From Apus apus (taxonomy: Eukaryota > Chordata > Aves > Apodiformes > Apodidae): a DNA stretch of 64,000 nt. The stretch lies in NCBI RefSeq assembly GCF_020740795.1, contig NC_067312.1, positions 59,737,405 to 59,801,404 on the forward strand, given 5' to 3'. The position numbers and the translations under genes were made by a program. Positions 38,701 through 53,700 of this stretch are shown here, piece by piece. The number at the start of each line of letters is the position of its first letter. Positions within the stretch are counted from its first letter, which is position 1. The notes under the pieces are model-generated. The model saw nothing but the letters and a program-made list of their open reading frames with translations. It had not been told where the DNA came from and did no database searches.

Positions 38701-41700
38701 TCATTGTAAGTAAGCTAGCTGGGCATTTTTTAAATTCCTTTAAGGAAAATAGTAGATGTCATTATTGTGCGTTGCTTAAGTTATATGAAGTGTCAGTTAT
38801 GGGAAATTTTCATGTGCAGAAGCAGCCTGTACTTAGGTGAGTAGTTGAACCTGATGTAGCATCTGAATGAGCAGATGACTGCATGGTATAGAGCTACATA
38901 TTTTGTAAACTGAGAAGTTTTTGCGGTTCTGCAGTCTACATGATTAGAAAGAAAACAGACAAACAGTCCTTCCCTATGGCTCCCATCCACTGAAAAATCA
39001 AAACAAAACCTGAGGTCACATGCAGACTGAAATTTGAATTTTCATCTCAACCAACAACAAACTTTACTGCTTTATTCCCTGATTTCATCAGACTGCTTAA
39101 TTTATATTATAATTTTTGAAAGTGAATAAGAAAAGCAGTTCAGTCTCCTCTAGGATTTATTTTGTATTAAAAAATAAAGAAAAGGGAAAGATACTAGTAT
39201 CTGTCCGAAGAAGAGTCCCTTACAAGTTTCCATTTACAAGTGTACTTCTTAATAGCTTGGAAGCAGCTTGCTCTGTCAGAGTATAACTTTTCTAGCAGCC
39301 CTTTGTTCTATGAACACATGATAGCTACTAAGACTGTTGCATAATCTTTGCTGCATGAGTTGTTTCTTTTTTCTTTTTTTCTCCCCACCCTGGTGCTGAC
39401 AGAGTCCTGTTTTGAAAGAGGAGACCAACATGCTATGTAGAGTGTTTACCACAAAAGATTGATGCTAATGGGCAGCTTATATCTAACTTGCATTTTGGCA
39501 GACTGTTCCTGTCTTTTCAGAATATTACTTCATAGTTGAGGCCTTCTTGAACAGTGTGAATTTGGAAAAGTTGTCCTTTCTTCATGATAACAATTGACTT
39601 CAAATCACAAGTTTTTTTCAGTAATAGCTGCTTTGTCATAATGTGCAGTGGGTACATCTAGCTTATATAAGCACTTTTTCATAGTTTATAGATATTGAGA
39701 AGAGTAATCTGGAATATTGCATTTTGAAATACAATCAAGATTTGACATAGTTATGCTTTTCTGTCTTCTCAGTCAGAGACTTAAGATGAACAGAATGCTT
39801 GGATTCCCACAGCAGAATTTCTAGTAAAAATCTTGTGTGAACACGGTGGCCATCTGTGGTAGAGTATGTCTGGCACAACTTGCAGAATGGAACCCAACAA
39901 CAGCAGTTATTTTTCCTTTTATCAGGCAGTCTATCACAATTTGAAGCCTGCTTCACTGCAACAACAGCTGCAAAGCATTCACCTGGATCAAGACAAAGCT
40001 GAAGCATTTGCCAGTGCCTGGGCAGTTGCAGGTCAAGATACAATTGAAAAGTTCAGACAGAGGGTTTTGACACCTCAGAAGGTAATGCTTTTTTCTAAGA
40101 CAGAATAAAGCTATGTAGGCTTGTTTAAAAGCAAGGAGTTTAAACTAAGATGCAAAGTTTGTGACAAGCCAATATACTTGAAAATTAAAAGGGGTACTTA
40201 GTAAGTAGTAGAAAAATGGGATTGAGACGGTGGAGTTCTGTTGTCTGACAGATATGTTACATGTTAGCTGAGCTGCTGTAGACGTTGGAACCTGGCTGTA
40301 TATAGGAATGTGAAGTAATTCAGCCTACTTAGCATTTTGATATGTTTGTGAACATGCTTTACAATACGGCAGTGGTAAAATTTGCTCATGAATAGTTGTA
40401 GTGATTTAGCTCACTGGCTTAGTTCATCAGCCTGTTGATACTCTGTACTTAAGTGTATCTGAGCTCCTGCCATCTTCAGTTTTGTAGGCTGGTTGGATGG
40501 TGCATGTTGTGAGAAACTTGTTACAATTTTGAGATACTTTCCTATAATGGAATAATAATCTTGTTTCATATATGCCTGTTACCAGGTAAAACTGGTGCAT
40601 GCTAAGGAAGTCTCATTGTGTGGTAAAGTTGTCTCATAAATGTCTACATCTATGATACAGTATAATGACATCCTTCTTTTGATTCCTAATAAGCCTTAAG
40701 CTGGACTAGAAGATGTGTACAGAACACATTGGTGTCAGACAGGATTAGATGGTTCAAAAGAGTTGTGGAACAGTGATTAAATTATTCTTGCTTTGTTTGT
40801 ATCATTGCTATAATATGTTGGAATAAGACTCTTTGTTTCTTTATTATTTGGCTAATAAAATATACATAGAAGATATATTTTATATATAAGGTGTACATGA
40901 TACACTGACAGAAAAAGAACAGCAAAATTTATACCAGCAAGTTTACATATAAATAAACCTAGAATTTTGAGAAGAGAAGATCTCAAAGATAAAAGACAAG
41001 ATCTAGTCTGTGGAGCAGACTAAAGATACTCAGAATTGCATCACAGATAATTTTTGTAAGGTATTTAAGCTTCATCCTTTGTAAAACTGTGTAATTCTTG
41101 ACACCAAACTTGTAGAATTTTCATGTGCAAAATTACAGTAACTCATGAACCTAACCAAGTAAATGACTGATGTAAATATGCAAAGAAAATTTGAATTGAA
41201 GAGACATTTTGGGCTTCTTCTTTTTTGAGATAGTATTTACCAATGCCAAGCATAAAAGTCCCAAAGCTTAAGTGGTCAGTGATACTGTGAGTATATAGGA
41301 AATTATAACGGTCCATTGAAGGAGGTAAGTAATCTGAAAACCAAGTGAAGTTATGGAAGATTATAAAGCTAACTTCCAGTAAGACAGTGTAAATGTGCAG
41401 AATAGAATACAATTCTGAAGATATCCTGCAAAGCAGCTGTCTGAGAATTTTCTTCAGACAGACTATGCACTAATATATATTTTACTGCTGAGTCTTTGGC
41501 ATATGAGAATCTAATTATACCACTTTTGATCCTCTTTACTTGGAGCTTGTACCATGCACACCTGTGGTCCTTCTGTGACCTAGTTTGGGGATGAAATCGC
41601 TCTGTTTCTTGTATGCAGTTTTGGAAGTTCTGCAACTTGCAATGCATACAGTATATGTGAGAGTTTTTTAGATTCTTTGTGACTTCACAGTGATCTTGTA

Positions 41701-44700
41701 TAAGAGAATGCCATTTTGCTAGTATATTACATCCCATATAAAGCAGTTTTAAGCTGTCATTTGTTTTTAAGCTTGCAGAAATGCAACTGCCAAAATATCA
41801 GAGTGCATTGCTTTTTAGCATGGTGGCAGGTTTAAATATAGGTGTGTGCCTCTACATATGGTTAAACCATCATTTCACCCTTTTTTTCTTATCCTAGACT
41901 AGATGACAAGTTGAGTATCAGTTTGAGTGTGAGTGTAGACTCTATGGTGTAGTTTGAGTTTGAGCTTGAATTTTACTTTCTCAGTTTTTTTGAAAACATC
42001 TTAATCCTGTAGACATTAGTTGAGTGGAAAACTCAAAGTTCAGGAGAACTTTTCCCTAACCCAGAGCCTTAGTTCACAAAACTAATTGCTAAATAAAGTA
42101 TTTGTTAGCAAGGCACACAGAGTTAAAATATTTTAAAATTGCATGGGATAATGTTAGAAGCAATTTTCATCTCATTATAATCTTACAAATCTTCTTGTAA
42201 TGTCTTAGGAGTGCAGTAGATGACTGCATGATCCCTTCATGATTTCTTTCTAGATTCTGCATGTAATTGTGTATCAGCACATATCTGCTGTATTGTCTTT
42301 CTATACTTTGAGAAATAGCAGGCAAAATATTCTTACTTGTGTTATATTGTTGCCATAGCAAACTTGCTGTAAACTTTCATCAATATTTCGAATTAAAATT
42401 AAAAAAAAAGTTGTAATCCAGAAAAGTACTTAGACCAGAGTGCAATCTTTTTAGATTAGATTTACAATATAGGTTTTTAGATTGAGTAACTTATTTCTTT
42501 GTAGAAAGTGATGTGTATCCCGTCATTAATACTCTCTGCAACGTGTATATATGGGCACAAAATTTAAAACTATTGAGTATAAATGCACTCTCTGTATAGG
42601 TAGCTGTGTATAAGTTAATGATTTGCACTGTTCACTTCTCTCAGAAAAGAAATATTAGATACACAAAAATAATCTAAAAGTTCTGTTGTTGTAATTGTCA
42701 GCAACAGAATCACAGAATGATTGGAAGGGACCTGTGGAGTTCATCTGGTCCAAATCCTCTGCTTAAGAAGGGCAACCTAGAGTCCGTACCCCGGGGCTGT
42801 GTCCAGATGGCTTTTGAAAATCTCAAAATGTGGACACTTCACCACCTTCCTGGGCAACCTGATGCCAGTGCTTGGTCATCCTCAAAGTGGAAAAGTGTTG
42901 TTCTGTGTTCAGACAGAGCCTACTCTGCTGCAGTTTCTGCCCATTGCCACTTGTCCTGCCACTGGGCATTGCTGAAAAGTGCCTGGCTGCATCCTCTTTG
43001 CACCCTCCCTTCAGGTGTTAATGTACATTGGTGAGATCCCCCTGAGCGTTCTGTTCTCCAGGTTGAACAGTCCTAGCTCTCTCAGCCTTTCCTCATAGAT
43101 GAGGTGCTCCAGTCCCTTCATCATCTTAGTGGCCTTTTTTTTTTGGACTCCCTCCAGTATGTGCATGTCTCTATGTACTGGAGAGCCCAGAACTGATCAT
43201 AGTACTCCAGATGTGGCCTCACTATTGCCAAGTAAATGGGAAGGATTACCTGCCTTAGCTTGCTGACAATACCCTTCCTAATGCAGGCCTACATGCTGTT
43301 AGCCTTCTTCACTGCAAGGGCATATTGTTGGCTCGTGTCCAGCAGAATCCCCAGGTCCTTTTTCACAAAGCTTTTGACCTGCATGGCCCCCAGCATGTAC
43401 TGATGCTTGGGGGTTTTGTTCTTCACCAGCTGCAGGACTTTGCATTTCCCCTTGTTGAACGTCATGAGGTTCTTGCCAGCCCATCTCCCTGTGCAGGTCC
43501 CTCCGGATTGCGGTACAACTGTGGTGTATCAGCCACTCCTCCCAGTTTTGTGTCATATGCAAACATGCTGAGAGTACGTCCCATCATCCAGATCATTAAT
43601 GAAGATATTAATCAGGGCTGGACTCAGTATTTGCCCTAGGGGTACACTGCTAGTTGTTGGCCTCCAACTAGACTTTCTTCTTCTGATCACCACCCTCTGG
43701 GCCTGGCCTTCAGGAAGTCTTCCATCCACTCCTCTGTACATCAGGAGCTTGTCTGTGAGGATCTTAGGGGACACAGCATCAAAGGCCTTCCTGAAGTCAA
43801 GACTTATTCACTGCTTTTGTCTTCTCTACCAAGCTGGTCATTTAATTGTAGAATTTATCAAGTTGGTCAATCATGACTTCCCCATTGTGAATCCTTTCTG
43901 ACTACTTCAAGTCACCTTCTTGTTTTTCATGTGCCTTGAAGTGGTTTCCAGGTTTAGTTGTTCCATCACCGTGTCAGGGACTGAGCTGTGGATGACCAGC
44001 CTTTAGTTCACTGGGTCCTCCTTCTGGAATGTAAGAGTGGCATTTACTTTCCTCAGGAATCCTGAGAATTGTTTGGTGGAGGGTTTTGGACTGTTTTTTT
44101 GTTTGTTACTTTGGGTGTTTGGGTGTTTTTAAGACTCTTGATTTATTCATACTCTGTGTGGTTCAAGTTGCATTCATAATTATGCTTTTTGTGTGTGTGT
44201 GTTAAGTCTATCTTGTAGTTTTGTTAGTGATATGGATTCCAGAGATATAAGAGTTACTGTGCTGGATCAGAAAATCTGCTTATTGTGTTTCCTGTCTTTG
44301 GCACCTTGGATGGAAGCATAGGAGTGGAATCCTCTAGTTAACCTATTTGATGGAAATTTCTGCATTGCCTCATGATGTAGAAGCTGTCTTACACCCTCAA
44401 AGATGATTTCTTATCACTTATGAAATATTGTACTTAGTGAACCTGGAGGTGTCAGTCTATGTACTTGTTTGATTTGTGATTTTCTACCACTTAAGGGAAA
44501 AGTGATATGTATTGATTTTTTTTAAAAACCAGTATATTAGTTATCTTTTTATTTTAATGTATATCCCCTTTATTATTATGAGAAATGCAAAAACGGAGTG
44601 TGGTCTTTATTTTAAGCTTCATTGGTTGTTTCTCCTCTCATTCCATGGAAGTTTCGTGTTTACCATCCTTCATATTATCTCTCTCTGACATATTTCTGCT

Positions 44701-47700
44701 ATATTTTGGAAGAAACTAATGTGAATACCATATAATGTGGGCTTGCCTGAAATATTTTAAATTGTGGTTTCCCTCGGGGTCTGAACAAAACCTGTTTAAT
44801 GTCTTCATCAATTATATAGTGGGATTAAGTGCACTCTCAGCAAGTTTGCAGATGACACTGAGCTCAGTGGTCCAGTGGATTTGCTAGAGGGGGGGATGCC
44901 ATCCAGAGGGACCCTGACAGTCTTGGGGAATGGAGTCATGTGGACCTCATGAAGTTGAACAAGGCCAAGTGAAAGGTTATGCTTCTGGCTCAGGGCAATC
45001 TCTAGGGTGAGAGCCTGCCTGTAGTACTGTGTCCAGCTCTGGAGTCCTTAGCACAAGACAGGCATAGATGTGTTGGAGCAAGTCCAGAGGGCGCCATGAA
45101 AATGATGCAGGGGCTGGAACACCTGTCCTGTGAAGAAAGGCCAAGAGAGTTGGGTGTTTTCAGCCTGGAGAGGAGAACGTTCTGGAGAGACCTTACTGTG
45201 GTCTTTTAATACTCAAAGGGGGCTTATAAGAAAGATGGATATAGACTTTTTAGCAAAGCCTGTAATCACAGGACAAGAGGCAATGATTTTAAACTGAAGG
45301 TTTAGGTTGGATATAAGGAATAACTTTTTTTTACAGTGAGGGTGGTGAGAGACTGGAAGCGGTTGTCCAGAGAAGTTTTGGTTGCCCCATCATTAGAAGT
45401 GTTCAAAGTTGAGTTGGATGGAGCTTTGAACAACATGATGTAGTAACACGTCCCTGCCCATGACAGGAGGGTTGGATGAGGTGATCTTCAAAGGTCCTCT
45501 CCAACCCAAACTATTATGTGATTCTATGAATACTGATTCTTTTTTTTTCTTATAAAGATACATATGGGTTTTTTGGTTATTACTTATGTTTGGTAGAGGC
45601 TTTTACTCACCTATTTAGGTGATGTTCAGGACTACATACGAGTTTAGAAATCAGATTATGTGTCAGTATTTCATGCTTGTGCTCACTGTGTGCTTTTCTG
45701 TACACTTACCACCTCTGATTATTCTTTTTGATGGCTTTAGTGGGTGTATGCATGGGATTTCTCATCTGGATCCAAGTGCAGAATCAATGTCATAATTAGT
45801 ATTACTGAGACCTTAATAGTTCTGTTCTAGCATGAGAGGGTGTTCAGGGAACCTGTGTACAAGATAGAGTTTGCAATATAACTAAGAAAGATGTAGCTGG
45901 ATTTTATCTTTCTTTTAAGGTGTTCTACTAGAATCCGACTGGCAAAATAATTCTGAGTCTCTTCTGGTGTCTGGTACTTAGAAGTTTTGTATTTTGGAAA
46001 TACTGAAATGCTGCCATTAAGTCTGTTTTCTGTAGTGTGTGTGAGAAGGACCAAACACAAATCCTTCATTTCTGTTTTAAGACAACATAAAGTGATTGAC
46101 AGGTGTTTTATTTTATTTCAAGATAAGGTTTACACATCATGCAAACATTGGAACCTTTGGGTAAATTGAAGGAAGAACTGAGGATTCATTAACTTATGGC
46201 CAAAACTAGTGGGGAGGTGTTTGTCCAGGATTATTATTTCATAATATTACTAATTAATTAGGCTTATCACTGCTTTTGAGAGGATAGGCCACTGCATTTT
46301 TCAGCTTGCAGCAGTGCTCAATTTGGATTCCAGACTATTGGTTACTGTGAGAAGTAATTTCTTACAGATATTTTGCCTGTATTGACATGTTATTTCTCTT
46401 CAACTAGATTCTCTTCTTGCCTGCATACTAAAACTTGTTAAAAACTAGTATTCTGGGTTCTGGGTCTGTCAGTTCTATGCAAGAGGTGTAGGTGGCAATG
46501 CACTGGCTGATAGCTTCCTTAGGGTGACAAGCCAAATGAAGTTTGTTAGAGCAAGAGAAAAAGGATTTCCCAGGATACTGGTTAGGTGAAGTTTTCTGTA
46601 GCATATTGAGCACTACTTCTAATTGATGGAGGAAAAATATTCTTTTTTTAAACATAAATCTTCAAAAATTTCTTGGTGCAGACTGCTTACTTGATAGGTT
46701 GTTATTGTCTTGAGAAATGAATAAGAACTGTAAAGTTAAACTAAAGCTGGACTATGTGATAGTATTTATTTTCTCATGTAATTTTTTTTATTTTTCAGTG
46801 AACTGTAAGCAGTCTTCAGCTGCACAGGGCTATTAATTATGTATATTCTCCTGTTGCATTAATTGGTTCTTTGAATCTTCACTCATATGGCAGTGCCTTT
46901 ATTATATTATTTCTGCTGTATTATCTAATACTAGTCAATTAGAATGATGGTATTGGTATAAATTTTTTCTCTGAATGTGTTCTTAATTTGGCCTCTAGAA
47001 TGATTGTGATGATAGTCTGATACCAGTCTTAGGCAGTTTTTAAGTCTTTGTTTGATAATGTTTCAGTTTAGATATCAGGACACATTAATCAGATGAAAAT
47101 GTATTTTTTCCTCTCTGTAAAAATCTAGCTTTTTAGTAGGGTTCACTCTTAATCCTCATGGCAATTTTTCACTGATTCTGTTGCTTTTCATCTCCTCCCC
47201 CCATATTATGTTCTCTGTACTTTTTTTGTACTCTGTATACATCTGTGTGTTTTAAAGGCAGGTCAAACTAAATACCATAGCTTTCTTGTTTTGGAAAACT
47301 ATTCAGGGTGTCTTTAAAATATAGATAATAAAAAAAGACAGGAGTCCTATGTTGCCAAGCAGGATAAGTTTTTTATAGCCTTCAGACAGCATTACTTAAT
47401 ATAATGATGCGTGGGAATGAAACAAGTGAAATTATGTTTCTAAAATTCTTGACAGAGCTGTCAATTCTGTATCTTGACTGGCTGTTTGAAGCCATATGGG
47501 AAAAACTCCAACTAGTTTTCTCAGAAACTAGCCTTCTTGCTAACAGATCTATATGTAATATACATACTAATTACATAAATAAAATTACATATGTACGGGG
47601 TGTAAATATGCCAAATTCCCTCTGCTGAATGCACATCTAAAGAAATACTCTGAAACACATGCATGCTATGGTGGTTATGACAAAAAGAAGACAATAGAGA

Positions 47701-50700
47701 ATTAGTGTGCTCTTCATGTGTGTGTGATGTGAGGGAAAATCTCTTTCTGATACCAAGAGAAATGCAAAATAAGGAGTACTATAGCTCTAATAGAAAGAAT
47801 ATTTCCATTTCTTGCTAGTGTCTGATCCATTACTCATTCTTAAAGTGCCAGAGGTCACAGAGACTGTTGTACCTATGGGCATTGTTAGAATGAATTGTGA
47901 ACCAACTTGCATTATATGATGCTGTGACAGACTGTGGCAAAGAAAAAAAACGATTAAAGATACATTTTTAAGCCTACTGAGGTGTATTTTAATAGCTAGC
48001 TGCAGCACAACTGAGTCATTTTAATCCTCTGCTTGCCCAGTTTTGTTAGCAGACATTTTCATTGGTTATAATCTTTAGGTATCAAGGGTTCTTAAAAGTA
48101 GTTTCTTCCTGTCCTTTCCATCTTCTGTCTTATAGCAAGAAAGAGCAAATGATAAAGATTGGGAGAAGGTACATTTTGAGAATGCTTAAAAAAATCTGAA
48201 ACATTTATTCTGTTCCTGCATGTAAAATAGCATCTTCTAAGGTTATAAAAGAGTAACATGCTTATCTTGTGTAACTTTCTGTGTAAGACAAACCATAACA
48301 TTCCTTCAATATGTAAAAGAGCTTTTGAAACAGGGATCTAGTTGTGATTTCAGTGCTTGAAATGACAGGCAATTTTGGGGGTATTTTTTATGTTTAATAA
48401 AAATGTGTATCTTATTTCTAATTAAAATCTCACTTCCATCTTCCCTCCATTGGACCTTGCTATATATTCTTCTCTTGGATAAAAGAGCCAGTAGGCTCCG
48501 ACTTTTCAATGTAAGTGCTCTCAGACTGGTGCATATTTTTACTGCAACTTTGTGCCCACAAATTTCTTGGAGAGCAACAGAGAACAACAACAAATGCTTT
48601 TACCTTTTACATAAAGTGAATCCCTAAATGCTTGGGTTTTGGAAACTGGAACGCTGTTTCAAATGTTTGTCATACAGACCCTTCTGTTTGCTTTCAAGCT
48701 AGCTGCATATCACTTAAAGTGTATGTAAAGATGCAAACCTGCAGTAACTTCCATTAGGGAAAAGTCTTTTGAAGATGTTGCTTCTTAGCACTTGCCTTGC
48801 TGTATCAATTTCACATAATATTATTTCTTTAGTTTCCTCTTCTTCTGAAGTACACTGGTACTTTGTGTGTCTTTTCCTTTTTTAAATACAGAGATTAAAT
48901 ATGTGAGTGGTTTTGGTTTGAATATTGAATGAAGAAGTCTAAAAATATCAGTTTTCCTGGCATATGTGCTAAGTAAGGCTTGTTGAAGAGAAATAGGGCT
49001 TTATCCTTTCAGACAAAAATAGGAAGTCAGATGAAATAACCCTCCAGGAAAGAGCCAATCTTGGATGAAGAATCTTGTTCATCTTATATATTCACCAAAT
49101 AGATTTGCATAGATTTTTCTTTTAGAGTTAAATCTTAGTCCCTTTTCCTATTTTAAATATGCTCTCATTATTCAAATCCTCTCTGAGAGCTAACTGAGGT
49201 ACTATCTTCTTGTCTTGCTTCTCTTGCTTTTTCTAGCATTAATTGCAACCTGAAAATTCCAGTTTATCAATTTATAAACAGTTATTGCTTCTTGTTTTAT
49301 TGTTTTTTCTGCCTCCTGAAGTTACTGATAGCACTAGGGAAAATTGTGGTCAGGGATCCAAGAGCTGCACAGCAATGAATTAATGGTCTGTGGCTCTCTT
49401 TAAGTGCCTCTCTATCCCACTCACTTGGTTTAACCACTTGACCTGGTCTTTGGCCCAACCTGTCTTCAGTCTGTTGATCGTACTGTATCTTCTTTTGCAG
49501 CTATGATACAAAGCCATCTAAATAGTTTCTCTTAGGCTGATGATGGTGGTTTGTTGGTTTGTTTGTTGTTTTTTTTTTAGATTTTAATGATTTTCTCCTT
49601 TGGGAATTGTATTCTATTTGATCAGTATTTTTACAGGATTCTGTAAATTCCCTGTCTATCTGTCTGACTCAATCCGATCCTTTCTTTATGCTTATGTTAT
49701 AGCTATTGCTTTTTCAGATCCTAGAAGATGATTCTTTATACTGATGAAAAATAGTGGCTCCTTTCCTTTTTGTTTTGTTTTGTTTGTCTGCTGATGGTTT
49801 TGCAATATCTTTGAGATTAAGGCAGATTTGGGTTTGACATTGCTTTCAGTTCTGACTAGACAGGTAAGGTGCAACCATTGATTGTTGTTTTCTTACAGCT
49901 ACGTGAGTAAGGTACATTGCAAAGCCATCACTAAGGTTGCTGTCTCTGTCTAGTGGTCAGGGCAAAACCAAAACCCAGAGAACAGGATTGCTCTCTGTTC
50001 TCCCTGCCACCCTCCCAAGGGAGGATCAAAGGGCAATAAGGAAAAGAGACTTCAAGGTTGGGGGGTAAAACTGGAACAGGTTTACTAGAACAGGGAGGGG
50101 ATACCAACAGGTAAGGTAATAAAGACAAATACACAAATATATACAGAACCCAGTTTCACTGGTTGCTGCCGGAAGTGTCTGAAAGTCCCTAGTGGCAGAG
50201 CCAACTTGGGAAAAGGGGCCAGGGCTCTTGCCATCAGCTAATGCAGCTGGATCCTGCAGAGGATGTGGCAGCTGAAGCCAAAGAGCACCAGCCTCTCTCC
50301 AAGATGCCCCAAAGCAGAAAGGAGGAAGGAAAGGATGTCTTTCCTACCCTCCTGGCTTTTATACAGTATGGCAGGAAATGGATGGGAATACAGACCCCTC
50401 TCATTCTGTCCCTGGGATCTCTGGGGGTCCTAAACACCCTTCTCTCCCTAGGCCCTCGTATCCATACAAAAAAATCAGTCTGTGCCTCTTCAAACTGTAA
50501 GTGTTGTAAAGTCCGGTCTTAAAGTTTTGTAAGAGGCACTGTAGTTGACTATGCAACCTCTTGTTAACTTGGCTATGCATATGTGTTATGACTGTCTTTA
50601 ATTACAGACTTCCATGCTCATTAAAAAAAAAAAAAGGCAACTATTAACCCAGCTTCATTTTATGGTGGGGTGGATGTAGATAAAGTTTTGTTGATAGTTA

Positions 50701-53700
50701 TATATGATTTTTTGTGGTGCCTGCTCTGAGTCTTGAGTTTAATTTGAAGATTTGCCTAATACTGCTGTCTGAAGATGCTGGTAGTTCTATCTGTGACTCT
50801 TACCTCTGGATCAAAATGGAATCTTACCAATTTTAAATCTGCCTCTGAGAGTACTCTCCACTGAAACCACAGAATGCCTCAGTAATCTATTTATTAAATG
50901 GGGATATTGAATTGTATTGAATTTGAATATTTTTGTATAGTAGGGAAACAGATTTTGAAATACTGTATGCCATCACATTTGTCCATTTCTATTGAAAATG
51001 TAGTAGAGAACTGTGGTCAGAAGCTTTATGCAACCAATATGAAAATCCAGCTGTGTCACTGCAGACTTCCTTACCTATGGAACAGTTGTTGCAGCGAGGT
51101 GTACTGAAGAGGAGCTGCAACATCTAGAACTTTCTTCAGAGATATTAATGACATCTTAATATAACTGAAGATAGTAACAACAGTAGAGAATAGAAGTTGG
51201 TGTGTTAATGCAGTCATCTACGTTGCCCACAGTGCTAGAGTTTCCCATCAGTAGGAAACTGGTGTTTGATCTGGAACTTACCTTAAAAGAAACACTCTCT
51301 TCCTGATTACACGGTATTTCTGTGATAAAGACTCTACCTGTGATGATTGGCAAATTGTGCCTGTCAGTCATTACATTTTTTAAAAAAATATGCACCTTTT
51401 ATCTGTTACATTGAGTGCACTTTTGACTTAATCCTGCTGGTGTCTCCTTTGCACTAGTACTATTTTCTTAAGCAGACAGGAAGCGTTTTTGGAGTAGTTC
51501 AGATTTTGTCATCCTTCTCTTGGCCTCTTCCCTAAATTATTTTCATCATCATAGCTGCCAAAATTGATGTTTTAATATCTAATTTGGAGTTCTGATTCTC
51601 CAATGCTGAATGTGCTGACGGAGAGTGGACTTGGTATCCTAGGCCGTAAATTTTAGAGAGCAGACTTAATGGTTTGCTCTAGTTTTATGTTTGTGTGATT
51701 GCACAAGTCTGAACTTTGAGTAGAGCATTGCAGACCAATGCTTTTCATAATATGTCATACACCTTTAGTCCTCTCCCATCCATACAAAGCTGATAGTTTA
51801 TTAATAATATGTGTTGCAGTACTTTCTTTAAATGAAAGGTACTCATTTATGTAATTATGACTTCTTACATTTTGTCTAATTGGATTTTTGAAGATGAGCA
51901 GAGGCACAAACTTTAAAACGTTAGCACACTGACTTTCTTGTTCTACTTGAAGCGAGGAGTACTTTTCTCCAGTGGAGGAACTACACGAGTTGCTCTTTCA
52001 AGAAAGGTAGCCATACTAATTTTCTTCTCATTTATTTGGTTAGAATAAGTGAGATGTGTATTGTAAGTGAAAGATCTACATGTGAAAAAATTATTTTGTC
52101 ATGGATTATTTATTTCATTAAAATATTTTATTAGTTGAAAAACATTCTTAAATGTTTTTTATCAGTGTGACAAGTGCTATTGTGATAATACGAGAACAAG
52201 ATTTGCTAAAGATGTCTTTCATATCCCATTATGTCTGCTTTAACTGTTCATAACAGCTTCAGTGAGAGTAATACTATGGACCTCTTAAGTAACATAAACA
52301 GCTTTTTCAGATTGTTCCAGGAAATGTTTTAATCTTCAAAGTTGGACTGTTCCTCTGAAATTAAAGGGGAAGATAGCGAAAATGAGTGCCTTAGTATCTG
52401 AGTTGAAAAGACTAATTCTGATTTCATTTATTAAAACAGGATTTCATTTTTCTCTTGCAGTGATTGTTGCAGGATAGGTTCCTTTCTAAGGAAACATAGA
52501 ATTGTTCGTTTTCCCCATTACTGCAAGCAGCGATATCATACAGTGTGCTTTCTGAACTTGTCAGGCTCCATCTTTAAAGCATCTAATAGTTTTTGCTCAC
52601 ACTGGTGCTATTCAAGGGTAGTTTTTGAACTCTGTTTCTCTAGCTATCATAGATGTCCTTCCTCAAGAATGCTCTTGAAAGTCGGGTTTTCATCTCCCTG
52701 ATATGCGCTTTCATATGGAGTTACTTACCTCGACTACAATAGTCAAAGTTCAGACTTTGGAATCTTAAGTTACTGGTGTTTACTTCAGACTGTGAATCAA
52801 AGTAACCTTTTAACCATGTTAGAAGCATTTATATAGTTAAGCTGAACTTCCGTGAGTAGTTACTACATGTTAACTTGAAACAGTGCTCCTAAAGATATAT
52901 CACATTTGGTTGAAAAAAGTGAGGAGAGTGTAAGTCTGAAAAATAGAGCCATTACACTAGCACATTATTTTGTTGGGTTTTTTACATAAAAAAAACTGTA
53001 TAGAAGAAAGGTTGTACTTTTTTTTTTTTTTCGTTTGGATATGAAAAGCATAATATCATGTGCAGAATCGTTTAAGTTATCACAAATGCCAGATAATTTT
53101 GAACTGAATGGCATCTCAAAATAAGGATTTAAATATCTGAAAATCAAGCAAGTGGGCCTATATATCACTGGAGCATGAAACTAATTTCTGAATTACTGTA
53201 ACTGCCCTACTTTGTCTGAAATAATTTGTTAGGCATCTGCCTGACAGAAGACAATTTTCAGTGGTATGTGTAAAGAATGAGTCAGTAAGAACTACATTTT
53301 AGTATTCTGTTTCTATTATGCAGATTTCAAAAACCTCACAAAAATCAGGTTAGTTACACTGCTTCAGCCCACCCCCAAATTAATCAGGCTGCCTGTAAAG
53401 GAAAGTAACTATACATGCACTTAAACTACCCTGAAGTGACTAAGTCTTGTCACAAAGTCTGAGGACTTGGATGTTGGTTCTCAGCTATGCAGGTTTAAAC
53501 CACCATACTGTGCCGTAGGAAGCTGCCAGCAACCAAGAACACGGATGCCCAAATTAATAAAATCCTTCAGCACCACCAGTACCTCAAAAGACAGTACTAT
53601 TAGAAGCACCCAGTTTTGTGCCAGGAGTCAAATTTTCAGAAGGGATATTGAGAGTTGTTTTCAGCTGTGCTGTACTGATATGTGCATTGTGAACTAGATG

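Noticed and set aside
42717-43901. Plus-strand frames of about 100 codons
   Set aside because: Antisense shadows of the minus-strand CR1 element.
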